From: an uncultured Pseudomonadota bacterium
GTDB taxonomy: Bacteria > Pseudomonadota > Alphaproteobacteria > Rs-D84 > CASDRH01
Assembly (NCBI GenBank): GCA_949283075.1
Contig: CASDRH010000025.1
Location: 1 to 44,537, forward strand
DNA length: 44,537 nt
Direction of reading: 5' to 3'
Shown: positions 16,336 through 25,616 of the stretch, piece by piece
How positions within the stretch are numbered: position 1 is the first letter of the stretch
How the letters are laid out: every line of letters begins with the position of its first letter
Notes under the pieces: generated by a model
The model's database searches: none
What the model was told of the DNA's origin: nothing
Seen by the model: the letters and a program-made list of their open reading frames with translations, nothing else
Program-made: the position numbers and the translations under genes

Positions 16336-17913
16336 TTATATTTTAATTAACTTACTTAAAAATCTAATCAAAACCAAAGATAAAGCGTAAGTAATAAATC
16401 CAACGCATATTAAAGCAAAAACTATAAAGCATCTTGCTAATAATTCTGAATTTAACCAAATATCATTTAATGAATAGCTATTTATTATAACTCTCAATAC
16501 AAAAGCCATAATTACACAAGCTAATAATATAAATAGCATAAATACAAAAGTCTTATTATAAATTTTACAAATTTTGTTTTTTATAGCCATAATATAAGAC
16601 AAAGCAAATTGTAAGAATGCGACAACTGACCAAGATATAGCACAACCAATAAATCCAAATAATTTTATAAATAAAAGAGTAAATAAAACATTTAAAATAA
16701 CACAAACCAAAGATATTTTCATTGGAGTTTTAGTATCATTATTTGCATAAAAAGCATTTGATACATATTTATTTAATGCGACAAAAGGAATACCGATAGA
16801 TAAAATCATCAAAGCATTCATAACCATAATTGTATCATTTACTGAAAACTCCCCTCTTTCATATATTAAAGAGATGATGAAATAACTTAAAACAATCATA
16901 CCAACAGAAGCAGGAGCCATTAGCAACCAAGAAATTCTAATTCCAGAATTTAAATGAACAGAAACAGAATCTTTTTTATTCTCACTTGCATCAATAGCCA
17001 TTCTTGGAAGCAATACAGTTGAAATTGCAATACCAATAATACCTAAAGGTAATTGAACAATTCTATCAGCATAATATAACCAGGAAGTAGCAGAAGGAAT
17101 AAAAGAAGTAAAAATAGTACTAATCATAATATTAATATGGTAAATACCGCCACTAGCAATACCAGGCCCAAGATTTTTAAAGAACAATTTTACATTATTA
17201 TTTTTTATAATATTTTTAAGCTGTTTAAAAAAAGTTCTAACAGGATGTAATGTAATACCATACCCATATCGTTTAGCAGTAATAAATAAAACAACTGCTT
17301 GAATAAGTCCACCAACAGAAAAACCAACAGATGTAAAAATAGCAATATCAAAGTTATAATACGCCGCAAATAAAGTAAATAATATACTTATAACATTAAC
17401 AATCACTGGCGATACAGCAACCATAGCAAAATGTCCATTTATTTCAAGGACAGCCCCAAATAATCTAGCAACAGAAATAAAAAGCAAAAAAGGAAATGTT
17501 ATACGAGTAAGTAAAATCAAGATATCAAACTGTTCTTTATTTCCTGAAAAACCATAAGCAAAAGCATAAACTAAAATAGGCATAAAAATTAAAATAATAA
17601 CAGTAAAAATTAACAAGAAATAAAACAATATAGACAAAGAGTTTTTAATAAATAAATTTGCTTCTTTACCAGATTTATCATTTGTTAAAGCTTTACTAAA
17701 TACAGGTATGAAAGAATTAGAAAAAGCCCCATCGGCAAAAATACTACGAAATACATTAGGTATTCTTGTAGCAACTAAAAAAATATCAGCAATTTTATTG
17801 CTACCCATATATTTAGCAATCAAAACATCTCTAATCAAACCGGTGATACGACTAAGCAAAGTCATAACCGCTACAATCATATATCTAAAAATCATTTTTG
17901 TATTTGTTGCCAT
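16336..17913 (-). CDS. murJ: Lipid II flippase MurJ (MviN)
   Basis: A 525-residue polytopic MOP-superfamily transporter, about 14 transmembrane helices. Family markers include SRITGLIRDVLIAKYMG at the N-terminus, the FRSIFADGAFSNSFIPVF segment with the essential Arg/Asp-rich loop, and PLGIIGIAISTVLLPRMA. It flips lipid II to the periplasm, completing the MraY-MurG pathway encoded beside it. It is convergent with murB (9 bp apart) and divergent from bamD. No Shine-Dalgarno is obvious before the ATG. Confidence 0.93.
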   Translation of the reverse strand: MATNTKMIFRYMIVAVMTLLSRITGLIRDVLIAKYMGSNKIADIFLVATRIPNVFRSIFADGAFSNSFIPVFSKALTNDKSGKEANLFIKNSLSILFYFLLIFTVIILIFMPILVYAFAYGFSGNKEQFDILILLTRITFPFLLFISVARLFGAVLEINGHFAMVAVSPVIVNVISILFTLFAAYYNFDIAIFTSVGFSVGGLIQAVVLFITAKRYGYGITLHPVRTFFKQLKNIIKNNNVKLFFKNLGPGIASGGIYHINIMISTIFTSFIPSATSWLYYADRIVQLPLGIIGIAISTVLLPRMAIDASENKKDSVSVHLNSGIRISWLLMAPASVGMIVLSYFIISLIYERGEFSVNDTIMVMNALMILSIGIPFVALNKYVSNAFYANNDTKTPMKISLVCVILNVLFTLLFIKLFGFIGCAISWSVVAFLQFALSYIMAIKNKICKIYNKTFVFMLFILLACVIMAFVLRVIINSYSLNDIWLNSELLARCFIVFALICVGFITYALSLVLIRFLSKLIKI

Positions 17914-17996
17914 TATTTTTTCTGAAATAAGCTATAAGTTCAAGTTTAAATAATTCTTGATTTACATAAACATTTAATATAATATACCGTAATACG

Positions 17997-19088
17997 ATGA
18001 AAAACAAGAAAATCAATGAAGGAATTCTCAATTATTTTAAAGCTATTTTATCAATAGCATTAGTTGCTTTAATATCTTCTTGCTCAACTGATGATGTTGA
18101 TTACGGTCAATATACAGCACAACAAATATATGACATAGCAGAAAAAAGATATGCAGATAAAGATTACGAATATGCAGCAGAAGCATATGCAAGTATAGAT
18201 AAAAACTATCCATATTCTCCACTATCTGCAATAGGGTTATTAAAAGGGGCAATTGCTTATTACGAAGATGGAAAATATGTTGATGCACTTGATTTATTAG
18301 ATAAGTATTTAATATTAAATATGAATTCTCCGGATGCACCACAAGCAATGTATATACAAGCATCTTGTTATATTGCACAAATGAAAATTATACAAAGAGA
18401 CCAGTTTGAAACAAAAGAAGCTTTATCAGTAATAAAGCGAATGGAAAAATTATATCCTGATAACCAATATACAAAAGAGCTATTACAAGTAGTTCCTAGA
18501 TTAAGGAACCAACTTGCTGGTAAAATTATGGAAAACGGAAAAGAAGAATTAAGAATCAATAATTTTTCTGCTGCTATAAATAATTTCCAAGAGGTTTTAG
18601 AAACATATGGCGATACAGTTATGGTTCCAGAAGCTTTATACAGATTAATTGAAACATATACATCTATGGAACTTTATAAGTTCAGAGAAAAAATTATGAA
18701 TAAATTAAAAAAAGAATATGCTAATAATGAATGGACTAAAAGAGCAGAGCGTTTAATTAAAAACAATCCAGAAAAAGCAGAAAATCTTAAAAAGATAGAA
18801 TATATAAACGGAGAAAAGGTATCGGAAATACAAATTTTTGCTCCTACAAAAGATGAAAATGGTAATGAAATACAAAAAGACCCAATCGTAATAAATTATA
18901 AAGATGGTGAAGAGGTGAATTCAGATAATAAAAACAAATCTGCTCAAGATTCAAAAGATGTAAAGAAAGATGAAAAAGCAGAAATTAAAAATCAATCTGT
19001 AAATACAAAAGATAATAAAAAAGAAAATACAGATAATAATGAACAAATAAAAGATACTGAAAAAGAGAAATCAAATAAAGTTCAGTAA
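17997..19088 (+). CDS. bamD: Outer-membrane assembly lipoprotein BamD with disordered C-terminal extension
   Basis: A 363-residue lipoprotein: signal with lipobox ISSC (Cys near residue 29), then TPR repeats starting at QIYDIAEKRYADKDY and YAAEAYASIDKNYPYSP, the BamD signature. BamD is the essential partner of BamA in beta-barrel insertion. Family members are usually near 250-280 residues; here about 90 extra residues form a Lys/Asp/Asn-rich tail. A promoter with TTGATT (17957-17962) and TATAAT (17978-17983, 15-nt spacer) gives at most a few nucleotides of leader. In many alphaproteobacteria bamD also follows the division cluster. Confidence 0.88.
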   Translation: MKNKKINEGILNYFKAILSIALVALISSCSTDDVDYGQYTAQQIYDIAEKRYADKDYEYAAEAYASIDKNYPYSPLSAIGLLKGAIAYYEDGKYVDALDLLDKYLILNMNSPDAPQAMYIQASCYIAQMKIIQRDQFETKEALSVIKRMEKLYPDNQYTKELLQVVPRLRNQLAGKIMENGKEELRINNFSAAINNFQEVLETYGDTVMVPEALYRLIETYTSMELYKFREKIMNKLKKEYANNEWTKRAERLIKNNPEKAENLKKIEYINGEKVSEIQIFAPTKDENGNEIQKDPIVINYKDGEEVNSDNKNKSAQDSKDVKKDEKAEIKNQSVNTKDNKKENTDNNEQIKDTEKEKSNKVQ

Positions 19089-19099
19089 AGGATTGAATT

Positions 19100-20104
19100 A
19101 TGACAAAGGATAAAAAAGTTGCAAAATTAAAAGCAAATTCTACTGTTCAAACGGATAAGTTATTAAAAACAGGAAAAGATATAATAGTTGGAACAAAAGA
19201 CGCTATAGTAGTTTCAAGTAAAGTATTATTTAAAACAGGTAAGAAAATAGCTAAATTTATAAAAAAAGTTAAGGATAACTTAATAAATGCGGAAGATTTA
19301 AATAAAAAACGCGAACCTGTAAATATAGTTTGTTTAAAATATGGTGTTGGATACGGACCAGAATATGTTAACAAATTATTTAATATGGTTTTAAGGAATA
19401 TAACAATTCCATTCAGATTTTATTGCTTTACAGAGGACGCAACAGGTTTAGATAACAGAATAATTATTAAACCTATTCCTCAAATGTATGATAAAGATGG
19501 AAAGCCAGTAAAAGAGTATAATAGATGGACAAAAGAAGCTGGATTCTGCGATAATAATCTAGGAGGCCCTGAATTAAAAGGAAAAAGAGTTCTATTTTTA
19601 GATTTAGATGTAGTAATCACTGGAAATATAGATGGGTTTTTCTCATATCACGAAAAAGATGATGATTTCATTATAACAAATGATTGGAATACAAGAGGAA
19701 ATCGTGTAGGACAAGCATCTTGTTATTCATTTAAAGTTGGAACATTGGGAGAAATAAAAAAATACTATGAACAACATTCTGATGAAATAAAAAGAAAATA
19801 TAAAACAGCATCACAAGAATATTTATCAGACAAAGTAAGAGAATTAACAGGTAAACCATTAAAATTCTGGCCTAAACATTGGGTTAAAAGTTTTAAAAAG
19901 CACTGTATGCCTTGTTTATTACTAAGATTCTTTATAACTCCAAAATTACCGGCAGATGCAAAAATAATATGTTTCCACGGATATCCAAATCCAGGTGATG
20001 CAATGGTTGGAAGATGGACACCAGAATCTGAAAGAGTTCCATTTTTAAAACGCTGGTATAAGCACGTTCGTCCAACAAAATGGATAGAAGAATATTGGAG
20101 ATAA
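19100..20104 (+). CDS. Glycosyltransferase with DxD motif, substrate unknown
   Basis: A 334-residue protein. The first ~65 residues are a Lys-rich amphipathic region, probably a membrane-surface or partner-binding tail. The catalytic part has a sugar-nucleotide-binding start (VNIVCLKYGVGYGPEYVNKL), an acidic metal-binding motif in FLDLDVVITGNIDGFF like the DxD of GT-A enzymes such as GT8, and conserved Trp/His/Lys-rich C-terminal segments (WPKHWVKSFKKHC, FHGYPNPGDA). It is 11 nt downstream of bamD and likely co-transcribed. A role in envelope glycan synthesis is inference from context. Confidence 0.65.
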   Translation: MTKDKKVAKLKANSTVQTDKLLKTGKDIIVGTKDAIVVSSKVLFKTGKKIAKFIKKVKDNLINAEDLNKKREPVNIVCLKYGVGYGPEYVNKLFNMVLRNITIPFRFYCFTEDATGLDNRIIIKPIPQMYDKDGKPVKEYNRWTKEAGFCDNNLGGPELKGKRVLFLDLDVVITGNIDGFFSYHEKDDDFIITNDWNTRGNRVGQASCYSFKVGTLGEIKKYYEQHSDEIKRKYKTASQEYLSDKVRELTGKPLKFWPKHWVKSFKKHCMPCLLLRFFITPKLPADAKIICFHGYPNPGDAMVGRWTPESERVPFLKRWYKHVRPTKWIEEYWR

Positions 20105-20134
20105 AATTAATTTATAATTAAAAATCAAATACTT

Positions 20135-20163
20135 ATCCTGTGATTAAATTACAGGATTTTTTA
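20135..20163 (+). terminator. Intrinsic terminator after the bamD-glycosyltransferase unit
   Basis: ATCCTGT (20135-20141) pairs with ACAGGAT (20151-20157) around a 9-nt loop, followed by a T-run. Confidence 0.8.
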
Positions 20164-20177
20164 ATAAAAAATAAAAC

Positions 20178-20205
20178 TTGACATTATAATTATTTTGTCT
20201 AAAAT
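20178..20205 (+). promoter_or_regulatory. Promoter for the 505-residue protein and traG-like pair
   Basis: TTGACA (20178-20183), a 16-nt spacer, and TAAAAT (20200-20205). The ATG at 20214 is 8 nt beyond, so the mRNA should have almost no leader. Confidence 0.6.
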
Positions 20206-20213
20206 AAGGTGCT

Positions 20214-21731
20214 ATGAAAAATAAAATAGAATTTTTAATAAATATAATTGCTTCTATATCAATTTCATTTTTAATGGTATTGATAATGAGATTGTTTTTT
20301 TTCCGTTTATGGAAGTTTGATATATTATCAAGTTTTCATTGGAATTATTTAATTTCATTATTTCAAGAGGGCTGGAAAATAAACACAGGATATGAAATAA
20401 GCTTTGTTGCATCATTAGCAGGCTCTTTAATGATATTATTATCATCAATATATTTTTTATATAATTATTTTGCATCATTAGTAATGGCAGAAAAAATCAT
20501 AGAAGCTTTTAAAAAATCAGAAGAAGCATCAATAGATGAAGATAAAAATGATAACAATAACAAAAATGATATTAAAACTGTTTTAAAAGAAGAGCAAAAA
20601 ACAGATGTTATAAAAGCTAAAATAGAAGAAGCAGAAAAAACATCAGAAATAAAAAAAGATGAAAAAATAGAAGAAGTAATAGAAATGCCAAAAAGCATAA
20701 AAAATTCTGATGCTTTTTCAGTTGTCCAACATTTACAAAACAATAATAAAAGTCCATTGACAGAAGAAATACCTACAAGAAAAACAGAATCATCAAATAA
20801 ATCACCGATGATATCAGAACCAATATCTGATAAAAAACAAGAAGAATTCAAAAATGATACAGATAAAGCTGATGAAATAAAAAGAGAAGAGTTAAGAAAA
20901 AAAATTTTAGAAAAATTTAACACATCATTAAAAAATAATGATAATAAAGAAGAAGATAACAACTCTTCAAAAGCAAAAAAAAAAGATAAATTAGATAGAA
21001 ATAGCAATCTAGATTCTGATAAAAGAGAAGAAGCAAAAGCAAAATTAAAAGAAATATCGTCAAAATTAAAAAAACAATTAAATGAATTAGTAAAAGAAGA
21101 CAAAGATAACAAAATAAAAGAAAATAATAAACCTGCAAATACTATTAATACTCAAAAAAAAGAAGCAATTATAAAAAATAATAATGAAAAACTAGGATAC
21201 GGAGTAAACACAGTATTTGAAAAGATATTATCAAAATCTGGATACAAAACAATAAGCAATGTTTTATTAGGAAAATATAATATGCCTTTTGTATCATTAT
21301 CAAAAAATTCAGCAAATATTTTATACATAGATGATTTAAAAGGAAATTGGATATCATCAGAAAATGCTACAAATGGGAAAGAACCTATTTGGTATGATGA
21401 AAATGACAGTGGAATGATGAAAGTATCCCCAGTATATAAACTTATAAAGTCAAAAAAAATATTAGAGAAAATATTAAAAGAAAAAGCAAACTTTAAAGGT
21501 AATGTATCATCAACATTATGTATAACTCAACAAACAATAAGTAATTTTGAAGAATTACAAAATGAAGCTAAAAATAATAATATAAATATATTAAAATTAG
21601 GAAATACAAATCTTCCAGATGATATTCCAGAAATTATTAAATATTTCACAGATATTAAAGAAGAAGAAATATCAAACGAAGATTTTAATAAAATAAAAAG
21701 TCTTTTAAAACCAGACGAAGATATGATATAA
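20214..21731 (+). CDS. Membrane protein with long disordered linker, unknown; partner candidate of the TraG-like ATPase
   Basis: A 505-residue protein in three parts. Residues 1-92 hold two or three transmembrane segments with an FFFRLWKFD loop. Residues ~100-325 are a highly charged Lys/Glu/Asp/Asn linker. The last ~175 residues look globular: VFEKILSKSGYKTISNVLLG, ILYIDDLKGNWIS, VSSTLCITQQTISNFEELQ. This globular part has the alternating beta-alpha look of nuclease-like or NERD-like domains, but no catalytic set is evident, so I name no family. Only 8 bp separate it from the VirD4/TraG-type gene; its last codons (Asp-Met-Ile-stop) contain that gene's extended -10 element. Confidence 0.6.
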   Translation: MKNKIEFLINIIASISISFLMVLIMRLFFFRLWKFDILSSFHWNYLISLFQEGWKINTGYEISFVASLAGSLMILLSSIYFLYNYFASLVMAEKIIEAFKKSEEASIDEDKNDNNNKNDIKTVLKEEQKTDVIKAKIEEAEKTSEIKKDEKIEEVIEMPKSIKNSDAFSVVQHLQNNNKSPLTEEIPTRKTESSNKSPMISEPISDKKQEEFKNDTDKADEIKREELRKKILEKFNTSLKNNDNKEEDNNSSKAKKKDKLDRNSNLDSDKREEAKAKLKEISSKLKKQLNELVKEDKDNKIKENNKPANTINTQKKEAIIKNNNEKLGYGVNTVFEKILSKSGYKTISNVLLGKYNMPFVSLSKNSANILYIDDLKGNWISSENATNGKEPIWYDENDSGMMKVSPVYKLIKSKKILEKILKEKANFKGNVSSTLCITQQTISNFEELQNEAKNNNINILKLGNTNLPDDIPEIIKYFTDIKEEEISNEDFNKIKSLLKPDEDMI

Positions 21732-21732
21732 T
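21722..21732 (+). promoter_or_regulatory. Extended -10 promoter embedded in a stop codon, for the TraG-like gene
   Basis: TATGATATAAT (21722-21732) overlaps the final codons and stop of the upstream gene. The next ATG is 7 nt further on with no Shine-Dalgarno, placing the expected transcription start on the A of the ATG. Confidence 0.55.
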
Positions 21733-21739
21733 CATATCC

Positions 21740-23896
21740 ATGAAATTACCATTTATTGATTTTATAAAAGCTGGTCTTTCAAAACCATTTAGTGATGCTG
21801 TATATGGTGACAGAAACAAAGGAATTTTGTATCTGTTTATTGGTTATGCTCTATTAATAACAATGACATTTTTTGTAGCAATATTTTCAATCCCATTAGC
21901 ATATATACACCAGCAACATTTTGCTTTATCTTCATTAACATCAGAGCCGATGTTGAATTATTTTCAACAATTATATTACAGTTTTGGATTATATGTATTC
22001 ATAGCATATTATGACTGGATAATAGCATTATTTACAAAATCTGATATATCTTGGATACCATTTGCTCCATTACTATTTTATAAAATAACATATTTATATT
22101 TTGACAGCTCTCAACCATACGATTTATTTCCAATATTCATGTCTCGTGGAGAGCAAGCAAAAGAACACCATATAAAAAAGATGGGATTATTTGATGGCTT
22201 CATAATAGTTTTAGGAAAATTCAAAACAGAAAGCGGAGAAAAAAAATTATTAAAACTAAAAGAAACTTTATCAGTATTAGCTTGTGCTCCACCTGGTACT
22301 GGTAAAACAGTTGGTATAGTTGTTCCGACAATATTTGAATGCGATAACGTCAGTATGATTGTAAACGATCCAAAACCAGAGCTATGTTATAAAACAAGCG
22401 GTTATAGAGCAACAAAAGGTCCTGTATTCATAATCAACTGGGGAGCATCAGATGAACCAGATAAAGGAATATACTATCCAAGATGGAATCCATTATCACC
22501 TGATTTGATTCCTCCAATGGGACCAGAAAGAGATATGTATATTGATACAATATCAAACGTTCTGATTCAAGACGCAAAAGGTTCATCATCAGACCCACAC
22601 TGGAGCAGTGCTGGACGAAATGCTTTAACAGGAATGTTGCATTTTATGGCATCTAAATGTGAAAAAGCTGCTGCAAACGATTATTTTTACTATAAGTTAA
22701 GAAAAAACACTTTCACAAAAGAAGATGCGGAATTACTTGCAGGATATTATATGGTAATGGACGACCCATACGCAAAAGGAGCATTAAGATTATTGCAAAT
22801 GGGCCAATTAAATATAAATAATTTTGTTCCAGTTGGAACTTGGGAAAATATACCAGATAATTGGAAAGGAAAAGAGGCTTCAATTCCAATGATACTTGAC
22901 TGGTTAACAGAAGCGCAAATAAATGCAGCAGAAGCAGTAAACAAAAGAAAACAACAAGGCGATCAAATGGCTGCGTTTAATACAGATATTGTTCACGATG
23001 TTATGGAAAATTCAGTTAAAGAAGCTCGTAAATATTCATATGCTCACAGATGTATTTTGGAATTAAACCAGCTTGCAAATACTCCTGAAAAAGAAAGAGG
23101 TTCTATTTTATCAAATGTGTTAACAAATACATCAATATTCAAAAACTCTGCTGTTCGAGAAAGAACTTGTGCATCAGATATATCATTCAAAGATTTACGA
23201 GGTATGCTGGACCCAACAGACGGAAAAATGAAACCAGTAACAGTTTATTTATCAGTCAATCAATCAGACGCAAAAGCATTAAGTGTTATAAGTGGAGTAT
23301 TTATTGAGTTAATGAGTAAATACTTAATTGCAAATCCTCCGGAATTTGAGGGACGTTCAGGAAAAAATGGGCCATTCCCAGTATTATTTGTGTTAGACGA
23401 GTTCCCACAAATGCCAAAGTTAGAAGCTGTTATAGACGGACCAGCAGTTGGTAGAGGACAAAAAGTATCATATCTTTTAATCGGGCAGGACTTAGGGCAG
23501 ATAGAAGCAGGATATGGAAAAGATGCGGTAGAAATTTTAATGTCAACAACAGCAGCAAAAATCATATTAACACAAAACAACGATAAAACAGCTGAAAGAT
23601 TTGCTAATATGATATCAAAGAAAACAGCAATGGATTATGCAGTAAAATCAGACAGTCCAGATAAAGTATTCGCGTTTGACGTAAAGAAAAGCATAAAAAG
23701 CGATGATATTTTCAGTAAAAATAGTATTTTGAATCTATCAGCAGAAAAGCAAATAGTTTTAGTTCAGGGCTTTTATAAATTTCCGATTGAAGCGGAATCT
23801 CCAAGATATTTTAAAGATCCAAAAATGTTAAAAAAGTCAGAAATACCGCCATCACCTGCAGTTCCAGAATGGATAAGATTAAAAACAGGTTATTAA
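21740..23896 (+). CDS. VirD4/TraG-family type IV coupling ATPase
   Basis: A 718-residue protein. The N-terminus has two or three transmembrane segments (about residues 24-50, 75-100, 104-120). The ATPase part has Walker A APPGTGKTVG near residue 184, NDPKPELCYKTSGYRA, WNPLSP, and Walker B LFVLDEFPQMPKLE near residue 550, followed by GQDLGQIEAGYG and QNNDKTAERFANMIS. These are the hallmarks of T4SS coupling proteins, which feed DNA or protein substrates to the secretion channel. No VirB channel gene or relaxase is in the window, so it may serve a scattered T4SS or act alone with the membrane protein encoded just upstream. Confidence 0.88.
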   Translation: MKLPFIDFIKAGLSKPFSDAVYGDRNKGILYLFIGYALLITMTFFVAIFSIPLAYIHQQHFALSSLTSEPMLNYFQQLYYSFGLYVFIAYYDWIIALFTKSDISWIPFAPLLFYKITYLYFDSSQPYDLFPIFMSRGEQAKEHHIKKMGLFDGFIIVLGKFKTESGEKKLLKLKETLSVLACAPPGTGKTVGIVVPTIFECDNVSMIVNDPKPELCYKTSGYRATKGPVFIINWGASDEPDKGIYYPRWNPLSPDLIPPMGPERDMYIDTISNVLIQDAKGSSSDPHWSSAGRNALTGMLHFMASKCEKAAANDYFYYKLRKNTFTKEDAELLAGYYMVMDDPYAKGALRLLQMGQLNINNFVPVGTWENIPDNWKGKEASIPMILDWLTEAQINAAEAVNKRKQQGDQMAAFNTDIVHDVMENSVKEARKYSYAHRCILELNQLANTPEKERGSILSNVLTNTSIFKNSAVRERTCASDISFKDLRGMLDPTDGKMKPVTVYLSVNQSDAKALSVISGVFIELMSKYLIANPPEFEGRSGKNGPFPVLFVLDEFPQMPKLEAVIDGPAVGRGQKVSYLLIGQDLGQIEAGYGKDAVEILMSTTAAKIILTQNNDKTAERFANMISKKTAMDYAVKSDSPDKVFAFDVKKSIKSDDIFSKNSILNLSAEKQIVLVQGFYKFPIEAESPRYFKDPKMLKKSEIPPSPAVPEWIRLKTGY

Positions 23897-23972
23897 TATA
23901 AAAGTCTTGCAAATAATATAAATAAATTATATTTATAATATAAAACTTATTTTTATATTAGGAGGAAATATT

Positions 23973-24767
23973 ATGAGTGAAAAAATAAATATAGGTCTTG
24001 TTGGCCAAGGTAAAGTATTCTTAATTGCTGGTGGTGGAAAATGCTATACAGATATAGCAGCAAGATTTACATCATCAGAAAGAAATGCAGAAGAAATAAT
24101 AAGTAGTGATTATAATCCAAATATTGTAAAAGCAATATTAGATTCTGGACATTTGGCTGCAACAGAATTTGATATGTTTATTTTTGGTATTGAAGGATAC
24201 GCTCGGGTTACAGAAGTTCAACTTGTAAGAAAGCGTCTTGCATCATATTTAATAAAATCAGGACGAAATGAAAAAGGCGGAAAAAGAAGCTATGATATAG
24301 TAATGCCACCAAAAGTAATGAATTGCAAAGAACTTGTCATAAAAGATAAAAACGGAAATGATATGACATTAACAGATTATCTTGAGTACGGAAAAGCTTT
24401 TTATGATAAAGGGCTTGAGCTAGGCTTAAAAGAAGAAGAATTAAGATATTTCAAACCACAAGCAACAGAATTCAAAGCAATCATAGCAATGAATGCTCAT
24501 TCATTATTAGATTGGTTTAAAATCAGAACTTGCTTATGTGCTCAAACAGAAATTAGAGATTTAGCAAATAAAATGATGAAATTGTGTAAAAAAGCAAATC
24601 CTGATTTATTCCAATATGCTGGTCCAAGCTGTGTAGCATTAGGTTATTGTCCAGAAAACAGCAGAATGCACGAAGCTTGCAAAAAAGCAGGTAAATACAA
24701 AACAAAAGATGAAGCATTAAAAATTTTAGGTGTTCCAACAAATACAGATTTACCGGAAGCATCATAA
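23973..24767 (+). CDS. thyX: Flavin-dependent thymidylate synthase ThyX
   Basis: A 264-residue protein of the ThyX family, which methylates dUMP using methylene-tetrahydrofolate and reduced FAD. The signature RHRx7S appears as R86-K-R88-x7-S96, with the His replaced by Lys. The C-terminal RTCLCAQTEIRDLANKMM segment and FQYAGPSCVALGYCPEN fit ThyX homologues with a Cys-bearing C-terminus. AGGAGG precedes the ATG. No thyA is in the window. Confidence 0.85.
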   Translation: MSEKINIGLVGQGKVFLIAGGGKCYTDIAARFTSSERNAEEIISSDYNPNIVKAILDSGHLAATEFDMFIFGIEGYARVTEVQLVRKRLASYLIKSGRNEKGGKRSYDIVMPPKVMNCKELVIKDKNGNDMTLTDYLEYGKAFYDKGLELGLKEEELRYFKPQATEFKAIIAMNAHSLLDWFKIRTCLCAQTEIRDLANKMMKLCKKANPDLFQYAGPSCVALGYCPENSRMHEACKKAGKYKTKDEALKILGVPTNTDLPEAS

Positions 24768-24791
24768 TCATAAAATAAAATTTTCAAAAAG

Positions 24792-24821
24792 CTCTATTAT
24801 TTCACGATAATAGAGTTTTTT
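24792..24821 (+). terminator. Intrinsic terminator after thyX
   Basis: CTCTATTAT (24792-24800) pairs with ATAATAGAG (24807-24815) around a 6-nt loop, followed by seven Ts. Confidence 0.85.
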
Positions 24822-24831
24822 AATATTTATA

Positions 24832-24859
24832 TTGACAAAATAAAAATTACGTTTAAAGT
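24832..24859 (+). promoter_or_regulatory. Promoter of the lytic transglycosylase gene
   Basis: TTGACA (24832-24837), a 16-nt spacer, and TAAAGT (24854-24859). The leader is about 26 nt and carries AAGGAG before the ATG. Confidence 0.55.
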
Positions 24860-24891
24860 ATATGTCATAAAATTTATTGTAAGGAGTTATT

Positions 24892-25566
24892 ATGACAAAA
24901 TATATCATAATACTTTTATGTGTTTTTACTTTTAATTTGTCTACAATTACCAGTACAACTGGTAAAATTTTTAAAAATACAAATAATCTAAATATAGAAA
25001 AATATGAAGCTAATTTAAAAGCAGAGGAAGATTTTATAAAAAAAATAATCCCTAAAAAATATTTCAATGCTTTTATATTAATTACAGAAAGTATGGATTT
25101 AAAAGATAAAAGACTATTGATACTTGGTTTGATGTCTCATGAAACCATGGGCTTCCGCAAATTTATTGCTTATAACCATAATTCAATAGACTACGGTATT
25201 ATGATGCTTAATTCTCATAATATCAAAAGAAAGGCTTTTAGGGATAATTTCTTCCCTGATGAACGCTTTTGGGCAGAATTAGGGATAGAAAAAGATGAAG
25301 ACATTCAGTATATGTATGCTGGAATAAAGTTATTAAAGCATCATATAGAGGAATATGGGGACCTAAAAAAGGCATTAATGGTTTATAACGGAGGCCCAAA
25401 AGTATTCAGAAAAGCAGATGCTGATTTAAAAGAAAAAACATCGGCATATGCTGAAAAAGTGCTTTATAATTTAGATCTGTTAAAAACAGATTTGTTAGAT
25501 TATAAAGCAAGAAGTGGATTAATTCCTGTATATAATGGATATACCATTTCTGCAGAAAATAATTAA
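24892..25566 (+). CDS. Small exported lytic transglycosylase-like protein (SLT fold)
   Basis: A 224-residue protein with a signal peptide. The lysozyme-like core shows the catalytic Glu84 in LMSHETMGF, then SIDYGIMMLNSHN (family GxMQLxP/NS region), MYAGIKLLKHHIEEYGDLKKAL, VYNGGP, and the AYAEKVL motif typical of SLT C-termini. These enzymes cleave the MurNAc-GlcNAc bond with 1,6-anhydro product formation. VirB1-like versions open the wall for T4SS; proximity to the coupling ATPase makes that possible, but the gene has its own promoter and terminator, so a link is unproven. Confidence 0.75.
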   Translation: MTKYIIILLCVFTFNLSTITSTTGKIFKNTNNLNIEKYEANLKAEEDFIKKIIPKKYFNAFILITESMDLKDKRLLILGLMSHETMGFRKFIAYNHNSIDYGIMMLNSHNIKRKAFRDNFFPDERFWAELGIEKDEDIQYMYAGIKLLKHHIEEYGDLKKALMVYNGGPKVFRKADADLKEKTSAYAEKVLYNLDLLKTDLLDYKARSGLIPVYNGYTISAENN

Positions 25567-25572
25567 AAAAAT

Positions 25573-25606
25573 ACACCTATACATTTATTTTGTATAGGTG
25601 TTTTTA
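25573..25606. terminator. Bidirectional intrinsic terminator
   Basis: ACACCTATACA (25573-25583) pairs perfectly with TGTATAGGTGT (25591-25601) around a 7-nt loop. An A-run lies upstream and a T-run downstream, so it can serve both the lytic transglycosylase gene and the convergent small gene at 25617-25793. Confidence 0.88.
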
Positions 25607-25616
25607 ATATTAATAA

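Noticed and set aside
23907-23939. TTGCAA ... TATAAT as a thyX promoter
   Set aside because: The spacer would be 21 nt, too long for a sigma70 promoter; an alternative -10 gives 15 nt. Left unassigned.
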